Position numbers and translations under genes: made by a program
NCBI GenBank assembly: GCA_038502055.1
Contig: JAXRKN010000037.1
Coordinates: forward strand, 4,216,001-4,280,000
Reading direction: 5' to 3'
DNA length: 64,000 nt
From: Tanytarsus gracilentus
Lineage: Eukaryota > Arthropoda > Insecta > Diptera > Chironomidae
Notes under the pieces: generated by a model
Database searches by the model: none
What the model saw: the letters and a program-made list of their open reading frames with translations, nothing else
Told to the model about the DNA's origin: nothing
In this document: in pieces, positions 38,504 to 50,200 of the stretch
Numbering within the stretch: position 1 is the stretch's first letter
Layout: each line of letters starts with the position of its first letter

Positions 38504-39680
38504 ATTGAATTCATTCACCTGTATACATACACACACCCTCACACACAGTTTGATGAAGCATAATTGCAAAATTGCAATTTTTGAGATTTTGAGAGGAAGT
38601 CACCAAAAATAGCAAAAGAGAAAAAATTCGTGTACGGACATAAGAATGACAATTGCCGCTGAATTGTAAAGCACTATAAAGTGTTTGGAGATAAGAAGAG
38701 TTTGAGGTCAAATAGTTGAAAAGGCGGAGAGAACAAATTCCTGAAGAAAATACTCGATGACGACGAGTGTGTAGTTGATTGTGGAGAGTATTTTAAGAAA
38801 ATCTTCATCCAAATGCTTTTTTGATCTCTAAGACGATAATTAACCTATAAGATGTGAACTTTTAAACGAACTTTTTCTTGTCAAATGACTTTTTATTTTA
38901 TTTTTTTCCACCCTGGAGGTTTTAATTGCATGATTTCTGTCGTATTTAACTAATTTTTTATTTTTTTAACCTCGACTTTGATGTTTTTAATAATTTTTTT
39001 TTCAAGCATCAAAAATAGTCTAAAATTTTTTATTTATTAGAAAAAAAAAATCATTTTTGATCTCAACGAATGAGCAAATAAAAGCTGATAAAATTCAGAT
39101 CATTTGCCATGGTCAAGTTCACTTCATAACGGCTAATTATAGAGTTCAAAGAGAAACGTGAACATTTCATTTTTTCATAAACTTTTTAATAGAGTCATGA
39201 AATTGTTTAAACGTTTACAACATTTATCTTTTCTTTCACTGTTTTCTCAATTTTTTCGGTTTCATAGAAATATCACATTTCATAATCAGTAAGCAAATCG
39301 ATTGAACTTTTTTTTCGTACTTTTAGAATTTTTAAAAATAAGATTTTCTCTTGCGAACAAGAAAAATTAGTCTTTAAATGTAATTTTATCAAAGAAAATA
39401 ATTAATAAATTGTATATGACATTTACTTGAATCAATAGGCGATTTTAAAAATTGAACTTAAGCATATAAAGGATATTAAAAAGTTGTGAGAGAAACATTT
39501 GATAAAGGTTTCAATTCTTTTTGAATTACGTGGAATTTGCTTCTTTTCAGAATATACGTAAAGTGTTTATCAAAGGCAAGAGAATGATTGATCGCTAATT
39601 AGGTATTTTTTGGTCAGTTCAATAAGATGAGCTTTCATAGAGCTTTTAGTCTTAACGATTAAGTGTCATTTATATCACCC
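38504..39680. other. Convergent 3' region between KDM4 and the FAM174-like gene
   Basis: It should hold the 3' UTRs of both convergent genes. AATAAA at 39077 on the plus strand could serve KDM4. No coding region is visible; a short CA-rich run lies near 38527-38548. Confidence 0.55.
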
Positions 39681-40283
39681 TCAGACATCGCTTGGCGGAT
39701 TCAATCGAGTGTTTTTAAGAAAATTTATATCGAAAATTTCATCTTCGTTTTCCGATGAGTCAACGTCATCCCATTTACTCTTACCAAGCGGTTCAATTTC
39801 ATCGGAATCTTTGGGTTTTCCATATTTGATTTCTGCGCGAGTTTTTCGCAACCTAAAACGGATTTTTGCACATAATTAATTAATTAATGCTCACATTTAT
39901 TCACCGATAAAGTACCTGAAACTTTTGAAGACAATAATACCGATAATGGAGAGACTTGAGAAGACAAGAAGAACCCAATAGTATTTAAAATTTTCTGTAT
40001 CATCAACATCTTCTATTGATGTCTCTTCATTTGATTGAGAATCAATTAATTTCACTTCGCCTTTGCCAACATTATTTTCCACCCCATTTTTATTGCTTTT
40101 GTGATCATCATTTTCGCTTATCACCGCGTTCGAGCTTATCTCTGCTTGTTTTTTTGTTTCTGGTTGCGTAGAATTGGTTGAGTTCGGAGTATTTGACTTT
40201 TGAGTCAATAAACTTGAATTGTTTGGAACATCCTCAGACACAATACTCACTAATATTACGGAAAGTACTAGTAATTTCCACAT
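39681..40283 (-). CDS. FAM174/DUF1180-like single-pass membrane protein
   Basis: Two exons (40283-39916 and 39852-39681; intron 63 bp, phase 2) encode 179 aa. The order is a signal peptide (MWKLLVLSVILVSIVS), a luminal Ser/Asn/Thr-rich acidic stem with several N-glycosylation sequons (NNSS, NSTNST), one membrane span (~102-120) and a basic-then-acidic tail. The tail reads RKTRAEIKYGKPKDSDEIEP and later has EDEIFD. FAM174 proteins share this plan: variable stem, one span, a tail starting R-x-T-R-x-x-x-YG, then an acidic stretch before a short hydrophobic segment. Their function is poorly defined, with links to Golgi and plasma-membrane trafficking. The assignment rests on layout and tail motifs; the stem is not alignable by eye. 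The gene is divergent from eIF2B delta. Confidence 0.75.
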
Positions 40284-40612
40284 TTCACAACTTTATAAAA
40301 AAAATTATGATGAAACAAAAATTTTAATATGAAAAACGTTTTGTTATTGTTTTTTTTGTGTTCTCACAAACATAAAGTTTAAATGTTAGGTTACACGGTA
40401 ATTTTAAAGCTTCTACACTGCGAAAAGTTTCATGCTTTTCAATTGTTTTCATCATCAACTCCAGATAAATTCGAAATTTTCCGAATTTAATAATTTTTAG
40501 GGACTTTTTGCGGCAAGATTTGCTTGGTAAGTGATCTTATTAATGAAACTGCAAATTAAAGCTCTCGAAAATGTTAAACTTAAATTAAATTGTTTCTTGC
40601 AAGCTTTCAAAA
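40284..40612. promoter_or_regulatory. Divergent promoter interval, FAM174-like / eIF2B delta
   Basis: Only 329 bases separate the two start codons on opposite strands, so both promoters and both 5' leaders must lie here. It is AT-rich without a clear TATA box, as is usual for housekeeping genes. Confidence 0.55.
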
Positions 40613-42579
40613 ATGGAAGAAATTCAAAATAAAAAGGTTAAAATGCGTATTTCAATATTTTCTTCGTGAATTACAACACTCTAATTGTAAAACAAAGTTA
40701 ATTAATGATTTTTAATTTTTAGGCAGCGAAACGTAAACGACATAAGGCAAAAAATAAGGAAAAATCAATTATTGATCAATCAGAAATGGAGAAAAGAGTT
40801 GAAAAATCGAAGGAACAAATTGTGGCAGAACGTCAAGCGAAAAAGTCAGCCAAGAAGCAAAATAAGAGTGGATCTGATGAAAAAGCAACAGCATGTCCAT
40901 CGCCTCAATCTAAACCAATTCAATCCACATCGTCCATTGAAAAATCTACAATATTGCTGAAACCTGCGAGTCCCGTGAAGAAAACAACACCGCAGAGTCA
41001 AAAGACCACTCCTCTCGAGCAAGTGTCAACTGAAACTCCAGAAAAATCCAGAGAGCAAGTCATTGCCGAACGTGAAGCGAAAAAGCTAGCGAAACAATCT
41101 GCGAAGAAGAAAGGAAGTGATGAAAGTGAAAAGACTGAAAGTGCTCAGCAACAAAAGCCCAAGCAAACTGAACAAAAGCGAGAAGTTATTAAATCCAACT
41201 CGGATGTGGATTTAGCTCAAAAGTTGGAAAAGCTTCATATTTCAGCCGATCCCGTAGTTGAAGGTAAACAAACTCCGACGGTACAGGAAAAAGGAAAACC
41301 CATTTCAAAGGCTGAGAGGCGAGCCATTCAAGAAGCGCAAAGAGCTGCAAAAGTGAAGGCACAACAGGAGAAGGTGGCTGTAAAATCGGCGCCGAAGGCT
41401 CCAGCTAAATCAGAAACAAAGGCAAAGGAAGTTAAGCACGCAATACAAACTCATCATCATTCAAAAATCCTTTCGAGTGGTGCCCACAAAGTTAAGCAGT
41501 TCAAACATCTCTACACGGAAAAATGCAATCTTAATATCAATGTTAACGGGCGTCTTCATCCAGCTATTGTCAAGTTGGGTGTACAATATGCGAATGATAC
41601 AATCGTTGGAAGCAATTCTCGATGCTACGCATTCCTTAACGCTCTCAAAACTGTAAGTTCTTTAAAATTTTAATTTGTTAATTATTTAAGAATTCTTTAA
41701 TAGCTCGTAAATGACTATGAAACACCAGAGGAAAAAATATTTTCAAGAGGACTCGAATCGGAGATTCAGATGGCAGTTGAATTTCTGCAAAAATGTCGTC
41801 CACTCGCTGTGTCAATGACAAACGCATTGAAGCACATCAAACTTATAATTTCACAAGAAACATCTGGAGATAGTGATTTAGTTAAAAAGCAGCGTATAAT
41901 GTCCAAGATTGAAACTTATGCTCACGAGCAAATTGAGACGGCCGCAATTGCGATTAGCTTGAAAGTGCGCGAGAAAATTTCCAATGATGATGTAATATTG
42001 ACTTTTGGATGTTCATCGCTCATTAAACGATCGCTCGTTGAAGCTTGGAAGGACGGCGAGAAAAAATTTAGTGTTATTGTAGTGGACTCACGTCCGGATC
42101 ACGAGGGTCAAGAAATGTTGAACTCGTTGACAATGAAAGGAATTAGCTGCACTTATGTCCTCATAAATGCAATTAGTTTTATAATGCCAAAAGTAACTAA
42201 AGTGTTACTTGGAGCGCATGCACTTCTCGCTAACGGCTATGTGATGTCGCGCGTTGGAACCGCACAAATATCAATGGTAGCTAGCTATTTTAATGTTCCT
42301 GTGCTAATTTGTTGCGAGACACACAAGTTTAGTGAACGAGTGCAAACGGATTCCTTTGTCTACAATGAACTTGGCGATCCCAATGCGCTGGCGAGGAACA
42401 AAAACTCAAAGACAACATTTGAATATCTCAAAGATTGGGAATCAATACCTCATCTTACACCTTTGAACTTACGATATGATATTACGCCACCTGAACTTAT
42501 AACAGCTGTCGTTACCGAAGTGGCTCTTCTTCCGTGTACCAGCGTTCAAGTCATTCTACGCGTTAAGCCAGCCGAATAA
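40613..42579 (+). CDS. eIF2B4: Translation initiation factor eIF2B, delta subunit
   Basis: eIF2B is the cytosolic decameric exchange factor that reloads eIF2 with GTP. The delta subunit belongs to its regulatory core with alpha and beta, which senses phosphorylated eIF2alpha. Three exons (40613-40636, 40723-41652, 41704-42579) give 609 aa. The N-terminal ~230 residues are Lys/Glu/Ala/Gln-rich with repeated 'REQVIAEREAKK'-type units, as in other delta subunits. The IF-2B fold fills the C-terminal half ('HPAIVKLGVQYANDTIVGSN', 'DVILTFGCSSLIKR', 'VIVVDSRPDHEGQEML', 'LLGAHALLANGYVMSR'). The 8-codon first exon (MEEIQNKK) joins in phase and supplies an ATG; an internal ATG at 40786 is the alternative. 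A poly(A) signal is at 42664. Confidence 0.95.
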
Positions 42580-42663
42580 TTCAATTAATTTATCTACACG
42601 TGCTTCGTATAATCTTGATATATCTTGTATCTGTTATTTTGACGACGGTCTTTTTGTTTGTTT

Positions 42664-42669
42664 AATAAA
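42664..42669 (+). terminator. Poly(A) signal, eIF2B delta
   Basis: AATAAA 85 bases after the stop codon, followed by T-rich sequence. The position is ideal for the end of this mRNA. Confidence 0.6.
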
Positions 42670-42992
42670 AGAAAATCTTTTCTTTGCTGATAAGATATAA
42701 CCACAAAAATGCTATTTATTGATTGATATTTTTATTTCCTTTCAGTTGAATAACGAGCGTGACAGTGCAAAGATATCTACAAAAAATAAGAAGTTAGAAA
42801 AAAATTAAAAACCGATATTTTCATTTTATCAAGTATTTAGTACTTTTTTCCTAGAAATTGAAAACTGATAAAAGTGTTGAGCGAAATTATGAAGCTAAAC
42901 CTAAAAAATGTTCCCCGAAAAACACTAAATTCTAAGGAGAGCAAAATAACATAATTAAAATTTTCTACCGTTGAACATAAAAGTTAAAAAAA

Positions 42993-43733
42993 ATGGTGAT
43001 TAATTCTCATTCGGATGAGGCTATAAAAAAAGTCGTCATTGTTGGTGGACTAGTTCTTATGATTCTTTGTTTTATTCTTGTTCTAATATTCAACGTTGAT
43101 GATATAGAGGATGAAGAACAAGTGATAGCTTTTACGACCGCAATAATCGGAATAGTTTTTTTTGGAGTTGTTCTCTTATTTTATATTCGATGTCAATTGA
43201 AAAAAACCACAATTCCGACTAGTGAAAGTGATTTGGAGCGATCTGAAGAAGTAAGTGATTTGAATTTTAATTTTTTTCCCGAAAAAATATTTTCAATTGA
43301 CGCAAGCAATTTTTTTGACGCACCGTGAAAGCTTAAAATACTTTAAAAAGCTACCAGGATTAATAAGTTCTTTCACAAAATCTCAAATTTTATCTTGAAA
43401 ATATTTTTTTAAAAACATTATTTTTTATTTGCTGCTGTTTCTAAAATTTACAAATCATAAAGGGCAAAATTGAAAAAATATATTTCTAAAATTATCTCTC
43501 ATCAAGTTTGATCCATATCCATGACATGCACAATTTTTTACAAATTAAAAACGTCAATTGACGTCAATCGATGATTTTTATATTTTTTATAATTTAATTT
43601 GCAGATAAGTCAGCGAGATAACGAACAACCGCCGAGCTATGAAAATTGTATGGGGAAACCTCCAAGTTATGACAGCTATAGTAAAAGGTGCTTGAAAAAT
43701 ATCGAAATCGCCGATAGCGTTTGTCACGTGTGA
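42993..43733 (+). CDS. Small two-pass membrane protein with two PPSY motifs
   Basis: Two exons (42993-43250 and 43605-43733, phase 0) encode 128 aa. Two hydrophobic segments (about 13-34, VVIVGGLVLMILCFILVLIF, and about 46-65) are separated by an acidic turn (DDIEDEEQ). A cytosolic tail after RCQLKK carries PPSYENC (95-101) and PPSYDSY (105-111). PPxY motifs bind WW domains, above all those of Nedd4-type ubiquitin ligases. Small membrane proteins with them (Ndfip, commissureless) act as ligase adaptors that sort cargo to endosomes. I cannot assign it to a named family. The hairpin plus PPxY tail suggests an adaptor, and this is inference. The start codon has good context (aaaATGG), and AATAAA at 43844 ends the transcript. 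Confidence 0.8.
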
Positions 43734-43843
43734 GCTGAATTTTAGGATTAAAAAATAATTACTTGCTACCTGTAAATTAAAGTGATAATGAAGTGTTTAT
43801 TTTTGTTAATTAATATGACATAATTTAGGTTTTGTTTTGCAAA

Positions 43844-43849
43844 AATAAA
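43844..43849 (+). terminator. Poly(A) signal, PPSY protein gene
   Basis: AATAAA about 110 bases after the stop codon, in the spacer between this gene and the convergent MTMR gene. Confidence 0.55.
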
Positions 43850-44246
43850 ATACTCTGTTTAACATTAAATTATTTGTGATGTCTTTATTTTTTCATTATA
43901 TCATATAGAACATTAAAATAATGAGAGTTGTTTTTTTGCGAATAAATTCTTTTCAATACATTAACAATTACTTTTCATAGTCCTTTTCATAATATTTTAT
44001 CACATGTGATAATTTTTAGAAGCTTTTTGTTTTGTAATTAAAAAATGCAATTTTACAAATTGAAAATTAATCAACAGAAATTCATAACTAAAAATAATTG
44101 AAAGAATTAATTTAAAATTTTTGACGAAAGCGAGATCAAATAAAAATTTCTATTAAAATAAAATACAAGGCGAGCCCATTTCTTCAGTCATTTAAAAAGA
44201 TTTGGATATTTTTGCAGTTCTCTTCTTAGATAGCAACAATGAAAAT

Positions 44247-47200
44247 TTAAGGACTAAAAGTTGTAACAAGCTTAAAGCAACTACGGCAAACCGGTACTGG
44301 TTTCTGCGAATAATGTCCTGGCAAGGGAATAGACTTATCGATACATCTCGTACAAAAAATTTCTCCGCATCGCCAGCAATGTGTCTGTAGAGAAATCAAA
44401 TATATATTTTTTAAATCACCTCGTTATGGAAATAGTTTGCAACTTTTATGCTTTACCTTTTTCATTTCCTGTGAGAATGGCGTTGAGCATGAACAAACGG
44501 TAGCAGTCCTCAGACTTTTCCAATCCAATGCAACGGAGTTAATTTCAGTAGCAACTTGATCAACGTCTGTTGTATTATTACACTCGGATACGGAAAGATT
44601 GGAGAAGGAATAGTTGTCAGTGAGCTTTAATGGATGATCATCATTCGCTGATTGAAGTTCACTCAGCTTTTTGTTGTCATAATTAAATTTATTGTCTTTC
44701 TGTCCCGTAGCATTTTGAAGCAGCGATGTACTGTTCGCTTGAAGTTTCTTGGCGGATTTTGAAATTAAATTTTTCAAGTTTCCGATTCGCTGTTGAAAGA
44801 GAGAAAATTTTAAAAACTTTTATCCAAGTTTTCCACCCATTTTTTAAACAGCAAAATCAATTACCTTTGTGAGATGTTGTACGTGATCATCAAGTGAGCT
44901 TGAATGTTCCTTACTCGAGAGCAATAAATCACCTAAATCTTCACGTGGATGCACACCACTCTCAAATCGACTATACATGCCTCTCCAATATTTGATACAT
45001 TGCGGCGCGAGATTCGGCACGACTATATCATCAACTTCACCCGGCTTATACAGAGCATTTTGATACTCGTTCATATGATTCGCCATGTAACCCCACAGAG
45101 AGAATGTCTTCTCGGCAAGCTTCAAGTCTATTCTATCTTTTTCGCAATTGCCAATAAATGTGCCAAACTGTGAGCTCATCACATGATCATGCAGAATAAG
45201 AAGGAATCTCTCATTAAATTCAAAAGCATCCGAGCGTTGCTGTATAATTTGCCAGACACTGTCGAGGAATTGAGTGAATACTGGTGATATCTAATTTATA
45301 AAGCAAAATGCGAGTTAATTAATTATAAATTCGAGAATAAAAATTATTTAGTACATACTTCTTTTGGATCAGTCTGTAAGTGCCCACAGCGATCATTAAA
45401 TTTATGACCAAACGACAGCCAATCTTTTTCGATTAACGCTTGAAATCCTTTGATTGTTCGATAGTAAGGATCAAGCATTAATGCTGCGAGTGAGCAAACA
45501 ACACTCGTCCTATCCCAACCGTCACTACAATGAACGACAACGGAAGTGCCTTTATAAATTGCATTTGCAATGAAGCAGGATGTGTCTAACATAGCTCGTA
45601 TGTGCTTTAACCAGCCGGATGACTCGAGGCCACTTAAATATCCGCTCATCGATTTTTGCTCGGCAGCTTCTATCAACTTTTGTAAGCTCGCCCGCATTAT
45701 GTGAATATTCTCGATGCCGACAAAGTGAAATTTGGTATTTTCGTAAAACAATTCATTTTCATAGCCTTTACCTGCGGCTCGATTGGCTATCGCATTTATC
45801 TATTTAGAAAAACAAAAAATATTTTATAAATTTATACAAATCCCTCTCGTACTTTAAAGATAACAAACTCACCCTTGGTCGTGTGTCCACCACATACAAA
45901 ATATTGGAATTAGGATTTGTTTTACGAATCTCCTGCAACATCTGTTCATCCTCAACACATCGTGCTGAAAATCCCGATAAAGGTTGTGAGCATCGACATA
46001 TTGAGGCTTTATTCGGATGAAGATATGTTAAAGCGGGCAATCTTCCTTTACTGCGAAATCTTGAACTTCCCAGCAAAACCGTTTTGTCCACACTGCTCGG
46101 AACATATATTTGATTTGGATAGGTGTCACAGAGCGAGTAATCTTTATTCATTGTCGTCAACTGCCACTCATCATTTGGCACTTTCATTCTTCGAAATTCA
46201 TTTTCGAGCTTGAAGAAGTCCCAACCCGCTGATTTTACTAACTCTTCGCTGCTTGCTGATACTTGGTATTGAAAACAGTACAGACTTTGTATATTAACTG
46301 TAAAAAATGAATATGTGATATTGACTTATTGTATAATGCTTGCCAAAAAAAAAAGTTTATCGTGGACCTTCATGTTAATTCGTTTCAATTGTGTCTTTTT
46401 TCGCAAAAAAATGCTGATCGAATTCAAAAGGTTATTTTTGTTTTGATTGCAGAGAGTTTTGTTGTTAATTTTTCATAATCCTTCATAAAGTTCATAAAAA
46501 TTCATCAATTTGTTAATAAAAAAAGTTAAGTCAATTTTTACAAAAAACTTTCGACCTTCTTCCGCAGTGCTTTCACACCCATTTATCTCAGTATTGTTTA
46601 GTTAAGCTCGGTGGTGCATTTATCTGACGTTACACATGTATGTTCATGTTATGTATGATTGTACAAATAATCAATACTTAAGCAAGCAAAGTAAATCTTG
46701 ATTTAATTTAGATTTTGGTATAATAAATTTCTTATCATTTAACACTAGTTTCATAAAAAATATTGTTAGAATAAGTAATTTTGACATTTCAATTTGTTTG
46801 CAAAAGAGAGTAAATTTTTATAACCATATGACTTTCAAGTAATATTCAGGTGTTTAAATTGATCGATTTATCGTTCCTCTGTTAAAACTAAATTAATGAG
46901 AGACATTTGTGGAAATTACGTGAGCCATAAATTGATATAAAGAATTGAAATTTGAAAATGTACATTTAATAGGTCGAACGACTTAACATCAGCTGATTGG
47001 TGTGCAAATGTCAATGAATTTTTAAATAATTCTCAAGACAAAACAGGAAGTTCTTGTAAAGTAATAAGAACGATTAATGTGAAGATTCACAATTAAAATA
47101 TAACTGACGATTTAATTATTATTTTTTCAATTTATTGGTAATGTTATAGCTCCACTTTAAAGTCTAATTTTCAAAAAGTTAAGTAAAAAAATCTGAGTCT

Positions 47201-50200
47201 TAACACAGAAATAATTCATCGGGATACTAATCTAACACAGTGAAACTATTCGAAATGGCAACGACGCTTAATAATCCACCTTGTTTACTAAATGTGAAGA
47301 ATAAAATTTAACGGAGGGGAAAAATATGCTCAGTCTTGAGTTGTAATTTTAAGTGACAACACGTGTACACTTTTTGCGATCCGTGAAAAAAAAGTTTAAC
47401 AGTTTTGTGAATTAAAAAAATAAATAAAAAGAGAAAAACTATATTTTAAAATACCTAAAAATTATGTTATAAAAAATCCATATTGAATTTAGAAAATTCA
47501 AAATGCATCATTCAAATTTAAGTTTGCTCAATTCACTTCAAGACGATTCAATTAGTGTCAATAGTCCGCCGACAATAATGTAAATATGCTACGCGCTTAT
47601 AAGTAAATAAAAATTACCAATTACCATGAAAATTCACCTTACAGCTATATCATTGCATCTTTGATGGTGCTTGTAATTTCAAGCACAATTTATGACGTTT
47701 TTACATGGATCAAAAAACAAGAAAATTCCAATCAGACCCTAAAAGCCTTTTCCTTTTTTACAAATGGCAAAACTTTATTCAATTTGGAAGTAAAGACGGA
47801 AAGTTCGATTGGCTCAATCCACGGCATACGAAGCCTATCAATCTTAAGCATCATTCTTGTGCACACATATTTCTTTCGAGTATCTTCGCCATTTATCGAT
47901 GGAAATGCTTTTGATGAATTTCAAAAAACAAAATTCTCATCTGTTGTTTCTGCCTTAGCAATTGCGGTTGACTCATTTTTTGTCATAAGTGGAGCATTGA
48001 TCACTCGATCACTTCTAAGGGATTTTGATAGGTAAGAATGACTTTTTTATGTGTGATGATTTTAAAATCCAACACGTGCGCTTCCAAAGCTTTAATTTTA
48101 ATCAACTTCCTTCAGTTTAATTAATGCACAAAATTATGCGATTTTTTATAACAACGAGTAAGTTGTAAACTTCGTGAATGAAATATGTTTAAATGTTTTT
48201 CTTTGTAAAGAAAAATAATAAATAAAAAGTGTTTACAATCAAAAGGTTCACAAAAATTTCAAGGCAATGGTGACACGGCCGTGTTAATGTATGCGAATCA
48301 ATATAGATTTAAGTGAATCGTCTTAGGAATTTGTTTTTAAAAAATAATTTCACGAGAAATTTTATTATTTTCAAAAGAATTATTCTTTAAGAAATTAAGA
48401 TAATATTTACAAAATGTTGTTTTGAGGGTTCAGGCAAAGTCAAATATAATTAACTTTAGAACATCAACCATATAAATTTTTTGCTCAGAGTAAGAGGTGA
48501 TGCTCACGAAAGTTTTTAATATTTGCTTTGTTATTTCTCTTTACTTTATAGCTCAAACATTCTTTTTGGAAGATCATCGCAGGTCTAAAGTTTTTGAACC
48601 AGAACAAATTAAAGCTTATACGCATTTCATTAAGATTAATTTTAAGTTTTAATTATTTTTTTCGGAATTCGCAAATAACTATTTTGACGTCACAAATTGT
48701 GACTCACAAAAAAAATGAAATTGTTTGGCCTTTTCAAAGAAGTTTTAAGAACTGCCAAACAATCATTAATCAGAGTCATCGCTCTTCTTTATTGACATAT
48801 CAAATCAATATTGAATTTCCTTTCTCGCCCCAAAAAAAAAATTATAGAAAGAACCTCAACCTTATCAAAATCTACACTCAACGGTTTATGCGACTTACAC
48901 CGTGCCTTGCTGTGATGATTTTAATTAACGACTATCTAGTCACTTTACAAGTTGTTGATGGTGGAAGCAGTGAGTCAGCTTTTTTAAATTATTCGGTAAT
49001 ACCGTGCCGAAATTATTGGTGGTCAGCAGTTCTGCACTTGCAAAATTATGTGAATCCACATGAAATGGTAAGAAGTACATGGAGAGTGCCAAGGTGCTCT
49101 TGATTAGTATGTTGATTTTATATAGCTAAACTCTAATTACATTTTTCCTTTAGTGCATGCACACAACATGGTACCTCAGTGTCGATTTTCAGATGTTCTT
49201 GGTCGCGCCGTTTTTCGTTTATCTACTTTGGAAATATAATGGTCGATTTTTGTACATCATCTACGCTCTCATACTCGTTACATGTCTCCATGTATTCAAG
49301 GTGGCATTTGAAGAGAAATTCATCGTTCGTGATTTTGATTTGTAATGACACTTTAATGCACACTCGCCTGTAATGATTTGCCTCATTTACTTTATTTCTT
49401 ATTTTTAAGGACGCCCGAGATATATAGTGCTATGTTTAAGCGCTTGTATTATCCTACGCATGTACGTGGAGCTCCCTTTCTTATTGGCATAATTCTCGGA
49501 TATCACATGTACAATCGTAACACAAAAATTCAAGCGGCAGAAAGAAATCATGTAAGAAGAAATTTGTCCTTCGAATGTTTCTAACAAGTGTGAAATGACA
49601 ACGATGATGATGAGACATCTTGTCATGCTGGCATTATTGGAAATTTTATGATATTTTGCCAGAAATCACACTCTCAATTGTTTATTTTTGCATTTTTTTA
49701 AGGTTCTCGAAAGAGCTTATACAGTCATCGCATGTCTAGTTCTTAGCAATCCACTAACAATTTTCAGTCTCTATGATATTATTGGCCGCAATGTGTATCT
49801 CAATGCCGGTTTCTTGACCATCGTACGAGAAGTGTGGGCGGTTGCGATCGCATGGATAATATTCTCTTGTTTTTGTGGACACAACAAATACTTGAACAAA
49901 TTTCTTTCGTGGAAATATTGGATGATTATCGGTCGAATGGGGTTAAGCATTTATTTAGTTCATCCAGTGCTTCAATTTAATTTAGTAATATTGCAAAGAG
50001 ATGAAATTTCATTGGAAATTACCGAAATGGTGAGTATAAATGGGAAAATGAAATTGAGAAAAAGTTGCTAAAAAATTATTACTCTCCCACATAGCTCACA
50101 AACTACGCATTCGAGGTTCTAATCACGCTTTTTTTTGCTGTCATAATGTTTCTAACTGTCGAAGAGCCTTTCTCATTAATTGGAAAATTCATTACACGCA

